Source of the DNA: Chlorocebus sabaeus
Lineage: Eukaryota; Chordata; Mammalia; Primates; Cercopithecidae
Length of the DNA: 64,000 nucleotides
NCBI RefSeq assembly: GCF_047675955.1
Contig: NW_027328103.1
Span: 434,001 to 498,000 of the forward strand
Direction: 5' to 3'
Position numbers and translations under genes: made by a program. Below are positions 45,561 to 57,480 of this stretch, piece by piece (position 1 is the stretch's first letter; each line of letters begins with the position of its first letter). The notes beneath the pieces are model-generated. The model ran no database searches, had not been told where the DNA came from, and worked only from the letters and a program-made list of their open reading frames with translations.

Positions 45561-47950
45561 GAAAAAGGAAATATCTTCCGTTCAAAACTGGAAAGAAGCT
45601 TTCTGAGAAACTGCTCTGTGTTCTGTTAATTCATCTCACAGAGTTACGTCTTTCCCTTCAAGAAGCCTTTCGCTAAGTCTGTTCTTGTGGAATTGGCAAA
45701 GGGATATTTGGAAGCCCATAGAGGGCTATGGTGAAAAAGGAAATATCTTCCGTTCAGAAGTGTAAAGAAGCTTTCTGAGAAACTGCTCTGTGTTCTGTTA
45801 ATTCATCTCACAGAGTTACATCTTTCCCTTCAAGAAGCCTTTCGCTAAGGCTGTTCTTTTGGAATTGGCAAAGGGATATTTGGAAGCCCATAGAGGGCTA
45901 TGGTGAAAAAGGAAATATCTTACGTTCAAAACTGGAAAGAAGCTTTCTGAGAAACTGCTCTGTGTTCTGTTAATTCATCTCACAGAGTTACATCTTTCCC
46001 TTCAAGAAGCCTTTCGCTAAGGCTGTTCTTGTGGAATTGGCAAAGGGATATTTGGAAGCCCATAGAGGGCTATGGTGAAAAAGGAAATATCTTCCGTTCA
46101 AAACTGGAAAGAAGCTTTCTGAGAAACTGCTCTGTGTTCTGTTAATTCATCTCACAGAGTTACATCTTTCCCTTCAAGAAGCCTTTCGCTAAGGCTGTTC
46201 TTGTGGAATTGGCAAAGGGATATTTGGAAGCCCATAGAGGGCTATGGTGAAAAAGGAAATATCTTCCGTTCAAAACTGGAAAGAAGCTTTGTGAGAAACT
46301 GCTCTGTGTTCTGTTAATTCATCTCACAGAGTTACATCTTTCCCTTCAAGAAGCCTTTCGCTAAGGCTGTTCTTGTGGATTGGCAAAGGGATATTTGGAA
46401 GCCTATAGAGGGCTATGGTGAAAAAGGAAATATCTTCCGTTCAAAACTGGAAAGAAGCTTTCTGAGAAACTGCTCTGTGTTCTGTTGATTCATCTCACAG
46501 AGTTACATCTTTCCCTTCAAGAAGCCTTTCGCTAAGGCTGTTCTTGTGGAATTGGCAAAGGGATATTTGGAAGCCCATAGAGGGCTATGGTGAAAAAGGA
46601 AATATCTTCCGTTCAAAACTGGAAAGAAGCTTTCTGAGAAACTGCTCTGTGTTCTGTTAATTCATCTCACAGAGTTACATCTTTCAATTCAAGAAGCCTT
46701 TCACTAAGGCTGTTCTTGTGGAATTGGCAAAGGGATATTTGGAAGCCCATAGAGGGCTCCGGTGAAAAAGGAAATATCTTCCGTTCAAAAGTGTAAAGAA
46801 GCTTTCTGAGAAACTGCTCTGTGTTCTGTTAATTCATCTCACATAGTTACATCTTTCCCTTCAAGAAGCCTTTCGCTAAGGCTGTTCTTGTGGAATTGGC
46901 AAAGGGATATTTGGAAGCCCATAGAAGGCTATGGTGAAAAAGGAAATATCTTCCGTTCAAAACTGGAAAGAAGCTTTCTGAGAAACTGCTCTGTGTTCTG
47001 TTAATTCATCTCACAGAGTTACATCTTTCCTTCAAGAAGCCTTTCGCTAAGGCTGTTCTTGTGGAATTGGCAAAGGGATATTTGGAAGCCCATAGAGGGC
47101 TATGGTGAAAAAGGAAATATCTTCCGTTCAAAACTGGAAAGAAGCTTTCTGAGAAACTGCTCTGTGTTCTCTTAATTCATCTCACAGAGTTACATCTTTC
47201 CCTTCAAGAAGCCTTTCGCTAAGGCTGTTCTTGTGGAATTGGCAAAGGGATATTTGGAAGCCCATAGAGGGCTATGGTGAAAAAGGAAATATCTTCCGTT
47301 CAAAACTGGAAAGAAGCTTTCTGAGAAACTGCTCTGTGTTCTGTTAATTCATCTCACAGAGTTACATCTTTCCCTTCAAGAAGTCTTTCGCTAAGGCTGT
47401 TCTTGGGGAATTGGAAAAGGGATATTTGGAAGCCCATAGGGGGCTATGGTGAAAAAGGAAATATCTTCCTTTCAAAACTGGAAAGAAGCTTTCTGAGAAA
47501 CTGCTCTGTGTTCTGTTAATTCATCTCACAGAGTTACGTCTTTCCCTTCAAGAAGCCTTTCGCTAAGGCTGTTCTTGGGGAATTGGCAAAGGGATATTTG
47601 GAAGCCCATAGAGGACTATGGTGAAAAAGGAAATATCTTCCGTTCAAAACTGGAAAGAAGCTTTCTGAGAAACTGCTCTGTGTTCTGTTAATTCATCTCA
47701 CAGAGTTACATCTTTCCCTTCAAGAAGCCTTTGGCTAAGGCTGTTCTTGTGGAATTGGCAAAGGGATATTTGGAAGCCCATAGAGGGCAATGGTGAAAAA
47801 GGAAATATCTTCCGTTCAAAACTGGAAAGAAGCTTTCTGAGAAACTGCTCTGTGTTCTGTTAATTCATCTCACAGAGTTACGTCTTCCCCTTCAAGAAGC
47901 CTTTCGCTAAGGCTGTTCTTGGGGAATTGGCAAAGGTATATTAGGAAGCC
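45561..47950 (+). repeat. Partial 11-mer unit joined to a copy of the 29.5-30.75 kb block
   Basis: Begins with TTACGTC / TAAGTCTG and TTCAGAAGTGTAAAG (45753), runs through TTGTGGATTGGC, CCTATAG, GTTGATTC, CTTTCAATTC (46681), GCTCCGG and AAAAGTGTAAAG, then TTCTCTTAATTC, TTGGGGAATTGGAAAAGG and GAGGGCAATGG. The segment from CTTTCAATTC on follows 29494-30757. A private one-base deletion, ATCTTTCCTTCAAG, lies at about 47023. Confidence 0.75.
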
Positions 47951-48239
47951 CATAGAGGGCTATGGTGAAAAAGGAAATATCTTCCGTTCAAAACTGGAAA
48001 GAAGCTTTCTGAGAAACTGCTCTGTGTTCTGTTAGTTCATCTCACAGAGTTACATCTTTCCCTTCAAGAAGTCTTTCGCTAAGGCTGTTCTTGTGGAATT
48101 GGCAAAGGGATATTTGGAAGCCCATAGGGTGCTACGGTGAAAAAGGAAATATCTTCCGTTCAAAACTGGAAAGAAGCTTTCTGAGAAACTGCTCTGTGTT
48201 CTGTTAATTCATCTCACAGAGTTACGTCTTTCCCTTCAA

Positions 48240-48270
48240 GAAGCCTTTCGTTAAAGCTTATCTTGGGGAA
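48240..48270 (+). repeat. Recombinant monomer joining two lineages
   Basis: Reads TTTCGTTAAAGCTTATCTTG. The T at 48251 belongs to the TTTCGTTAAGG / TTGGCGAATT lineage, which is what follows the preceding ATAGGGTGCTACGG monomer elsewhere (for example at 32.4 kb). The AAGCTTATC part belongs to the CTAAAGCTTATC lineage of 7.35, 9.24 and 53.07 kb. The switch lies between 48251 and 48255 if it is an exchange. A single C-to-T change in the second lineage would also explain it. Confidence 0.6.
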
Positions 48271-49059
48271 TTGGCAAAGGTATATTTGGAAGCCCATAGA
48301 GGGCTATGGTGAAAAAGGAAATATCTTCCGTTCAGAACTGGAAAGAAGCTTTCTGAGAAACTGCTCTGTGTTCTGTTAATTCATCTCACAGAGTTACATC
48401 TTTCCCTTCAAGAAGCCTTTCGCTAAGGCTGTTCTTGTGGAATTGGCAAAGGGATATTTGGAAGCCCATAGAGGGCTATGGTGAAAAAGGAAATATCTTC
48501 CGTTCAAAACTGGAAAGAAGCTTTCTGAGAAACTGCTCTGTGTTCTGTTAATTCATCTCACAGAGTTACATTTTTCCCTTCAAGAAGCCTTTCGCTAAGG
48601 CTGTTCTTGTGGAATTGGCAAAGGGATATTTGGAAGCCCCTAGAGGGCTATGGTGAAAAAGGAAATATCTTCCGTTCAAAACTGGAAAGAAGCTTTATGA
48701 GAAACTGCTCTGTGTTCTGTTAATTCATCTCACAGAGTTACATCTTTCCCTTCAAGAAGCCTTTCGCTAAGGCTGTTCTTGTGGAATTGGCAAAGGGATA
48801 TTTGGAAGCCCTTAGAGGGCTATGGTGAAAAAGGAAATATCTTCCGTTCAAAACTGGAAAGAAGCTTTCTGAGAAACTGCTCTGTGTTCTGTTAATTCAT
48901 CTCACAGAGTTACATCTTTCCCTTCAAGAAGCCTTTCGCTAAGGCTGTTCTTGTGGAATTGGCAAAGGGATATTTGGAAGCCCATAGAGGGCTATGGTGA
49001 AAAAGGAAATATCTTCCGTTCAAAACTGGAAAGAAGCTTTCTGAGAAACTGCTCTGTGT

Positions 49060-49700
49060 TCTGTTAATTCATCTCACAGAGTTACGTCTTTCCCTTCAAG
49101 AAGCCTTTCGTTAAGGCTGTTCTTGGCGAATTGGCAAAGGGATATTTGGAAGCCCATAGAGGGCTATGGTGAAAAAGGAAATATCTTCCGTTCAAAACTG
49201 GAAAGAAGCTTTCTGAGAAACTGCTCTGTGTTCTGTTAATTCATGTCACAGAGTTACATCTTTCCCTTCAAGAAGCCTTTCGCTAAGGCTGTTCTTGTGG
49301 AATTGGCAAAGGGTATTTGGAAGCCCATAGAGGGCTATGGTGAAAAAGGAAATATGTTCCGTTCAAAACTGGAAAGAAGCTTTCTGAGAAACTGCTCTGT
49401 GTTCTGTTAATTCATCTCACAGAGTTACATTTTTCCCTTCAAGATGCCTTTCGCTAAGGCTGTTCTTGTGGAATTGGCAAAGGGATATTTGGAAGCCCAT
49501 AGAGGGCTATGGTGAAAAAGGAAATATCTTCCGTTCAAAACTGGAAAGAAGCTTTCTGAGAAACTGCTCTGTGTTCTGTTAATTCATCTCACAGAGTTAC
49601 ATCTTTCCCTTCAAGAAGCCTTTCGCTAAGGCTGTTCTTGTGGAATTGGCAAAGGGATATTTGGAAGCAAATAGAGGGCTATGGTGAAAAAGGAAATATC
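49060..49700 (+). repeat. Copy of the 31.0-31.65 kb segment, ending in a 3-monomer deletion
   Basis: Marks TTGGCGAATT, CATGTCACAG (about 49241), AAAGGGTATTTGG, AATATGTTCC, CATTTTTCC and GCAAATAGAG (49667) follow copy A of the 5501-bp duplication at +18046. The next diagnostic mark, GTTAGTTC at 49750, matches 32220 at +17530. The offsets differ by 516 bp, exactly three monomers. Confidence 0.8.
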
Positions 49701-52240
49701 TTCCGTTCAAAACTGGAAAGAAGCTTTCTGAGAAACTGCTCTGTGTTCTGTTAGTTCATCTCACAGAGTTACATCTTTCCCTTCAAGAAGTCTTTCGCTA
49801 AGGCTGTTCTTGTGGAATTGGCAAAGGGATATTTGGAAGCCCATAGGGTGCTACGGTGAAAAAGGAAATATCTTCCGTTCAAAACTGGAAAGAAGCTTTC
49901 TGAGAAACTGCTCTGTGTTCTGTTAATTCATCTCACAGAGTTACGTCTTTCCCTTCAAGAAGCCTTTCGTTAAGGCTGTTCTTGGCGAATTGGCAAAGGG
50001 ATATTTGGAAGCCCATAGAGGGCTATGGTGAAAAAGGAAATATCTTCCGTTCAAAACTGGAAAGAAGCTTTCTGAGAAACTGCTCTGTGTTCTGTTAATT
50101 CATCTCACAGAGTTACATCTTTCCCTTCAAGAAGCCTTTCGCTAAGGCTGTTCTTGTGGAATTGGCAAAGGGTATTTGGAAGCCCATAGAGGGCTATGGT
50201 GAAAAAGGAAATATCTTCCGTTCAAAACTGGAAAGAAGCTTTCTGAGAAACTGCTCTGTGTTCTGTTAATTCATCTCACAGAGTTACATCTTTCCCTTCA
50301 AGAAGCCTTTCGCTAAGGCTGTTCTTGTGGAATTGGCAAAGGGATATTTGGAAGCCCATAGAGGGCTATGGTGAAAAAGGAAATATCCTCCGTTCAAAAC
50401 TGGAAAGAAGCTTTCTGAGAAACTGCTCTGTGTTCTGTTAATTCATCTCACAGAGTTACATCTTTCCCTTCAAGAAGTCTTTCGCTAAGGCTGTTCTTGG
50501 GGAATTGGCAATGGGATATTTGGAAGCCCATAGGGGGCTATGGTGAAAAAGGAAATATCTTCCTTTCAAAACTGGAAAGAAGCTTTCTGAGAAACTGCTC
50601 TGTGTTCTGTTAATTCATCTCACAGAGTTACGTCTTTCCCTTCAAGAAGCCTTTCGCTAAGGCTGTTCTTGGGGAATTGGCAAAGGGATATTTGGAAGCC
50701 CATAGAGGACTGTGGTGAAAAAGGAAATATCTTCCGTTCAAAACTGGAAAGAAGCTTTATGAGAAACTGCTCTGTGTTCTGTTAATTCATCTCACAGAGT
50801 TACATCTTTCCCTTCAAGAAGCCTTTGGCTAAGGCTGTTCTTGTGGAATTGGCAAAGGGATATTTGGAAGCCCATAGAGTCCTATGGTGAAAAAGGAAAT
50901 ATCTTCCGTTCAAAACTGGAAAGAAGCTTTCTGAGAAACTGCTCTGTGTTCTGTTAATTCATCTCACAGAGTTACGTCTTCCCCTTCAAGAAGCCTTTCG
51001 CTAAGGCTGTTCTTGTGGAATTGGCAAAGGTATATTAGGAAGCCCATAGAGGGCTATGGTGAAAAAGGAAATATCTTCCGTTCAAAACTGGAAAGAAGCT
51101 TTCTGAGAAACTGCTCTGTGTTCTGTTAGTTCATCTCACAGAGTTACATCTTTCCCTTCAAGAAGTCTTTCGCTAAGGCTGTTCTTGTGGAATTGGCAAA
51201 GGGATATTTGGAAGCCCATAGGGTGCTACGGTGAAAAAGGAAATATCTTCCGTTCAAAACTGGAAAGAAGCTTTCTGAGAAACTGCTCTGTGTTCTGTTA
51301 ATTCATCTCACAGAGTTACGTCTTTCCCTTCAAGAAGCCTTTCGTTAAGGCTGTTCTTGGCGAATTGGCAAAGGGATATTTGGAAGCCCATAGAGGGCTA
51401 TGGTGAAAGAGGAAATATCTTCCGTTCAAAACTGGAAAGAAGCTTTCTGAGAAACTGCTCTGTGTTCTGTTAATTCATCTCACAGAGTTACATATTTCCC
51501 TTCAAGAAGCCTTTCGCTAAGGCTGCTCTTGTGGAATTGGCAAAGGGTATTTGGAAGCCCATAGAGGGCTATGGTGAAAAAGGAAATATCTTCCGTTCAA
51601 AACTGGAAAGAAGCTTTCTGAGAAACTGCTCTGTGTTCTGTTAATTCATCTCACAGAGTTACATCTTTCCCTTCAAGATGCCTTTCGCTAAGGCTGTTCT
51701 TGTGGAATTGGCAAAGGGATATTTGGAAGCCCATAGAGGGCTATGGTGAAAAAGGAAATATCTTCCGTTCAAAACTGGAAAGAAGCTTTCTGAGAAACTG
51801 CTCTGTGTTCTGTTAATTCATCTCACAGAGTTACATCTTTCCCTTCAAGAAGCCTTTCGCTAAGGCTGTTCTTGTGGAATTGGCAAAGGGATATTTGGAA
51901 GCCCATAGAGGGCTATGGTGAAAAAGGAAATATCTTCCGTTCAAAACTGGAAAGAAGCTTTCTGAGAAACTGCTCTCTGTTCTGTTAATGCATCTCACAG
52001 AGTTACATCTTTCCCTTCAAGAAGCCTTTCGCTAAGGCTGTTCTTGTGGAATTGGCAAAGGGATATTTGGAAGCCCATAGAGGGCTATGGTGAAAAAGGA
52101 AATATCTTCCGTTCAAATCTGGAAAGAAGCTTTCTGAGAAACTGCTCTCTGTTCTGTTAATTCATCTCACACAGTTACATCTTTCCCTTCAAGAAGCCTT
52201 TCGCTAAGGCTGTTCTTGTGGAATTGGCAAAGGGTATTTG
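49701..52240 (+). repeat. Mixed alpha-satellite stretch with alternating lineages
   Basis: Contains GTTAGTTC / GTGCTACGG / TTGGCGAATT (49.75-50.0 kb and again 51.13-51.37 kb), AAAGGGTATTTGG deletions at about 50170, 51545 and 52232, the AGTCTTTCGC with TTGGGG and CTTCCTTTC series (50.47-50.57 kb), GAGTCCTATGG (about 50877), which is shared with about 56036, and CTGCTCTCTGTTC at about 51970 and 52144. No non-satellite insertion is present. Confidence 0.85.
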
Positions 52241-53200
52241 GAAGCCCATAGAGGGCTATGGTGAAAAAGGAAATATGTTCCGTTCAAAACTGGAAAGAAG
52301 CTTTCTGAGAAACTGCTCTGTGTTCTGTTAATTCATCTCACAGAGTTACATCTTTCCCTTCAAGATGCCTTTCGCTAAGGGTGTTCTTGTGGAATTGGCA
52401 AAGGGATATTTGGAAGCCCATAGAGGGCTATGGTGAAAAAGGAAATATCTTCCGTTCAAAACTGGAAAGAAGCTTTCTGAGAAACTGCTCTGTGTTCTGT
52501 TAATTCATCTCACAGAGTTACATCTTTCCCTTCAAGATGCCTTTCGCTAAGGCTGTTCCTGTGGAATTGGCAAAGGGATATTTGGAAGCCCATAGAGGGC
52601 TATGCTGAAAAAGGAAATATCTTCCGTTCAAAACTGGAAAGAAGCTTTCTGAGAAACTGCTCTGTGTTCTGTTAATGCATCTCAGAGAGTTACATCTTTC
52701 CCTTCAAGAAGCCTTTCGTTAAGGCTGTTCTTGTGGAATTGGCAACGGGATATTTGGAAGCCCATAGAGGGCTATAGTGAAAAAGGATATATCTTCCGTT
52801 CAAAACTGGAAAGAAGCTTTCTGAGAAACTGCTCTGTGTTCTGTTAATTCATCTCACACAGTTACATCTTTCCCTTCAAGAAGCCTTTCGCTAAGGCTGT
52901 TCTTGTGGAATTGGCAAAGGGATATTTGGAAGCCCGTAGAGGGCTATGGTGAAAAAGGAAATATCTTCCGTTCAAAACTGGAAAGAAGCTTTCTGAGAAA
53001 CTGCTCTGTGTTCTGTTAATTCATCTCACAGAGTTACGTCTTTCCCTTCAAGAAGCCTTTCGCTGAAGCTTATCTTGGGGAATTGGCAAAGGTATATTTG
53101 GAAGCCCATAGAGGGCTATGGTGAAAAAGGAAATATCTTCCGTTCAGAACTGGAAAGAAGCTTTCTGAGAAACTGCTCTGTGTTCTGTTAATTCATCTCA
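52241..53200 (+). repeat. Copy of the CTATGCTG / GCATCTCAGAGAG series
   Basis: Carries AATATGTTCC, CTATGCTG (about 52602), TTAATGCATCTCAGAGAG (about 52673), GGCAACGGG, CTATAGTG with AAAGGATATATC, CACACAGTT, CCCGTAG and the extra HindIII site (53066), here as CGCTGAAGCTTATC. This is a further copy of the right half of the 11-monomer unit at 5.8-9.3 kb, also present at 14.76-15.15 kb. Confidence 0.8.
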
Positions 53201-54596
53201 CAGAGTTACATCTTTCCCTTCAAGAAGCCTTTCGCTACGGCTGTTCTTGTGGAATTGGCAAAGGGATATTTGGAAGCCCATAGAGGGCTATGGTGAAAAA
53301 GGAAATATCTTCCGTTCAAAACTGGAAAGAAGCTTTCTGAGAAACTGCTCTGTGTTCTGTTAATTCATCTCACAGAGTTACATTTTTCCCTTCAAGAAGC
53401 CTTTCGCTAAGGCTGTTCTTGTGGAATTGGCAAAGGGATATTTGGAAGCCCCTAGAGGGCTATGGTGAAAAAGGAAATATCTTCCGTTCAAAACTGGAAA
53501 GAAGCTTTATGAGAAACTGCTCTGTGTTCTGTTAATTCATCTCACAGAGTTACATCTTTCCCTTCAAGAAGCCTTTCGCTAAGGCTGTTCTTGTGGAATT
53601 GGCAAAGGGATATTTGGAAGCCCTTAGAGGGCTATGGTGAAAAAGGAAATATCTTCCGTTCAAAACTGGAAAGAAGCTTTCTGAGAAACTGCTCTGTGTT
53701 CTGTTAATTCATCTCACAGAGTTACATCTTTCCCTTCAAGAAGCCTTTCGCTAAGGCTGTTCTTGTGGAATTGGCAAAGGGATATTTGGAAGCCCATAGA
53801 GGGCTATGGTGAAAAAGGAAATATCTTCCGTTCAAAACTGGAAAGAAGCTTTCTGAGAAACTGCTCTGTGTTCTGTTAATTCATCTCACAGAGTTACATC
53901 TTTCCCTTCAAGAAGCCTTTGGCTAAGGCTGTTCTTGTGGAATTGGCAAAGGGATATTTGGAAGCCCATAGAGGGCTATGGTGAAAAAGGAAATATCTTC
54001 CGTTCAAAACTGGAAAGAAGCTTTCTGAGAAACTGCTCTGTGTTCTGTTAATTCATCTCACAGAGTTACATCTTTCCCTTCATGAAGCCTTTCGCTAAGG
54101 CTGTTCTTGTGGAATTGGCAAAGGGATATTTGGAAGTCCATAGAGGGCTATGGTGAAAAAGGAAATATCTTCCGTTCAAAACTGGAAAGAAGCTTTCTGA
54201 GAAACTGCTCTGTGTTCTGTTAATTCATCTCACAGAGTTACATCTTTCCTTTCTAGAAGCCTTTCGCTAAGGCTGTTCTTGTGGAATTGGCAATGGGATA
54301 TTTGGAAGCCCATAGAGGGCTATGGTGAAAAAGGAAATATCTTCCGTTCAAAACTGGAAAGAAGCTTTCTGAGAAACTGCTCTGTGTTCTGTTAATTCAT
54401 CTCACAGAGTTACATCTTTCCCTTCAAGAAGCCTTTCGCTAAGGCTGTTCTTGTGGAATTGGAAAAGGGATATTTGGAAGCCCATAGAGGGCTATGTTGA
54501 AAAAGGAAATATCTTCAGTTCAAAACTGGAAAGAAGCTTTCTGAGAAACTGCTCTGTGTTCTGTTAATTCATCTCACAGAGTTACATCTTTCCCTT

Positions 54597-56270
54597 CAAG
54601 CAGCCTTTCGCTAAGTCTGTTCTTGTGGAATTGGCAAAGTGATATTTGGAAGCCCATAGAGGGCTATGGTGAAAAAGGAAATATCTTCCGTTCAAAACTG
54701 GAAAGAAGCTTTCTGAGAAACTGCTCTGTGTTCTGTTAATTCCTCTCACAGAGTTACATCTTTCCCTTCAAGAAGTCTTTCGCTAAGGTTGTTCTTGTGG
54801 AATTGGCAAAGGGATATTTGGAAGCCCATAGGGGGCTATGGTGAAAAAGGAAATATCTTCCGTTCAAAACTGGAAAGAAGCTTTCTGAGAAACTGCTCTG
54901 TGTTCTGTTAATTCATCTCACAGAGTTACGTCTTTCCCTTCAAGAAGCCTTTCGCTAAGGCTGTTCTTGTGGAATTGGCAAAGGGATATTTGGAAGCCCG
55001 TAGAGGGCTATAGTGAAAAAGGAAATATCTTCCGTTCAAAACTGGAAAGAAGCTTTCTGAGAAACTGCTCTGTGTTCTGTTAATTCATCTCACACAGTTA
55101 CATCTTTCCCTTCAAGAAGCCTTTCGCTAAGGCTGTTCTTGTGGAATTGGCAAAGGGATATTTGGAAGCCCGTAGAGGGCTATGGTGAAAAAGGAAATAT
55201 CTTCCGTTCAAAACTGGAAAGAAGCTTTCTGAGAAACTGCTCTGTGTTCTGTTAATTCATCTCACAGAGTTACATCTTTCCCTTCAAGAAGCCTTTCGCT
55301 AAGGCTGTTCTTGTGGAATTGACAAAGGGATATTTGAAAGCCCATAGAGGGCTAAGGTGAAAAAGGAAATATCTTCCGTTCAAAACTGGAAAGAAGCTTT
55401 CTGAGAAACTGCTCTGTGTTATGTTAATTCATCTCACAGAGTTACATCTTTCCCTTCAAGAAGCCTTTGGCTAAGGCTGTTCTTGTGGAATTGGCAAAGG
55501 GATATTTGGAAGCCCATAGAGGGCTATGGTGAAAAAGGAAATATCTTCCGTTCAAAACTGGAAAGAAGCTTTCTGAGAAACTGCTCTGTGTTCTGTTAAT
55601 TCATCTCACAGAGTTACGTCTTTCCCTTCAAGAAGCCTTTCGCTAAGGCTGTTCTTGGGGAATTGGCAAAGGTATATTTGGAAGCCCATAGAGGGCTATG
55701 GTGAAAAAGGAAATATCTTCCGTTCAAAACTGGAAAGAATCTTTCTGAGAAACTGCTCTGTGTTCTGTTAATTCATCTCACAGAGTTACATCTTTCCCTT
55801 CAAGAAGCCTTTCGTTAAGGCTGTTCTTGTGGAATTGGCAAAGGGATATTTGGAAGCCCATAGAGGGCTATGGTGAAAAAGGAAATATCTTCCGTTCAGA
55901 ACTGGAAAGAAGCTTTCTGAGAAACTGCTCTGTGTTCTGTTAATTCATCTCACAGAGTTACATCTTTCCCTTCAAGAAGCCTTTCGCTAAGGCTGTTCTT
56001 GTGGAATTGGCAAAGGGATATTTGGAAGCCCATAGAGTCCTATGGTGAAAAAGGAAATATCTTCCGTTCAAAACTGGAAAGAAGCTTTCTGAGAAACTGC
56101 TCTGTGTTCTCTTAATTCATCTCACAGAGTTACATTTTTCCCTTCAAGAAGCCTTTCGCTAAGGCTGTTCTTGTGGAATTGGCAAAGGGATATTTGGAAG
56201 CCCCTAGAGGGCTATGGTGAAAAAGGAAATATCTTCCGTTCAAAACTGGAAAGAAGCTTTATGAGAAACT
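54597..56270 (+). repeat. Anchor block 7 (CAAGCAGCC lineage)
   Basis: Anchor at 54597, 93 monomers less 13 bp after the previous one (38614). Its series mixes features of two relatives. GAATTGACAAAGG with TTGAAAGCCC (about 55317) is otherwise found only in the 5501-bp copies (33.83 and 39.33 kb). TTCAGAACTGG, CATTTTTCC, CCCCTAG and TTTATGAG follow anchor blocks 1 and 4. Private marks are TTCCTCTCAC (about 54741), AAGGTTG (about 54787) and CTAAGGTG (about 55353). Confidence 0.75.
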
Positions 56271-56599
56271 GCTCTGTGTTCTGTTAATTCATCTCACAGA
56301 GTTACATCTTTCCCTTCAAGAAGCCTTTCGCTAAGGCTGTTCTTGTGGAATTGGCAAAGGGATATTTGGAAGCCCATAGAGGGCTATGGTGAAAAAGGAA
56401 ATATCTTCCGTTCAAAACTGGAAAGAAGCTTTCTGAGAAACTGATCTGTGTTCTGTTAATTCATCTCACAGAGTTACGTCTTTCCCTTCAAGAAGCCTTT
56501 CGCTAAGGCTGTTCTAGTGGAATTGGCAAAGGGATATTTGGAAGCCCATAGAGGGCTGTGGTGAAAAAGGAAATATCTTCCGTTCAAAACTGGAAAGAA

Positions 56600-57480
56600 G
56601 CTTTCTGAGAAACTGCTCTGTGTTCTGTTAATTCATCTCACACAGTTACATCTTTCCCTTCAAGAAGCCTTTGGCTAAGGCTGTTCTTGTGGAATTGGCA
56701 AAGGGATATTTGGAAGCCCATAGAGGGCTATGGTGAAAAAGGAAATATCTTCCGTTCAAAACTGGAAAGAAGCTTTCTGAGAAACTGCTCTGTGTTCTGT
56801 TAATTCATCTCACAGAGTTACATCTTTCCCTTCATGAAGCCTTTCGCTAAGGCTGTTCTTGTGGAATTGGCAAAGGGATATTTGGAAGTCCATAGAGGGC
56901 TATGGTGAAAAAGGAAATATCTTCCGTTCAAAACTGGAAAGAAGCTTTCTGAGAAACTGCTCTGTGTTCTGTTAATTCATCTCACAGAGTTACATCTTTC
57001 CTTTCTAGAAGTCTTTCGCTAAGGCTGTTCTTGTGGAATTGGCAAAGGGATATTTGGAAGCCCATAGAGGGCTATGGTGAAAAAGGAAATATCTTCCGTT
57101 CAAAACTGGAAAGAAGCTTTCTGAGAAACTGCTCTGTGTTCTGTTAATTCATCTCACAGAGTTACATCTTTCCCTTCAAGAAGCCTTTCGCTAAGGCTGT
57201 TCTTGTGGAATTGGAAAAGGGATATTTGGAAGCCCATAGAGGGCTATGTTGAAAAAGGAAATATCTTAAGTTCAAAACTGGAAAGAAGCTTTCTGAGAAA
57301 CTGCTCTGTGTTCTGTTAATTCATCTCACGGAGTTACATCTTTCCCTTCAAGAAGACTTTCGCTAAGTCTGTTCTTGTGGAATTGGCAAAGGGATATTTG
57401 GAAGCCCATAGAGGGCTATGGTGAAAAAGGAAATATCTTCCGTTCAAAACTGGAAAGAAGCTTTCTGAGAAACTGCTCTG
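56600..57480 (+). repeat. 0.9 kb block, copy 1 (partner at 62.6-63.5 kb)
   Basis: Series TTTGGCTAAGG, CATGAAGCC, GAAGTCC, CTTTCTAGAAG, TTGGAAAAGG, CTATGTTG with ATCTTAAGTTC (57261), and AGACTTTCGCTAAGTCTG. It matches 62600-63490 at an offset of 6012 bp (35 monomers less 8). Differences include CACACAGTT here against CACAGAGTT, and CTCACGGAG (about 57326) against CTCACAGAG. Confidence 0.75.
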
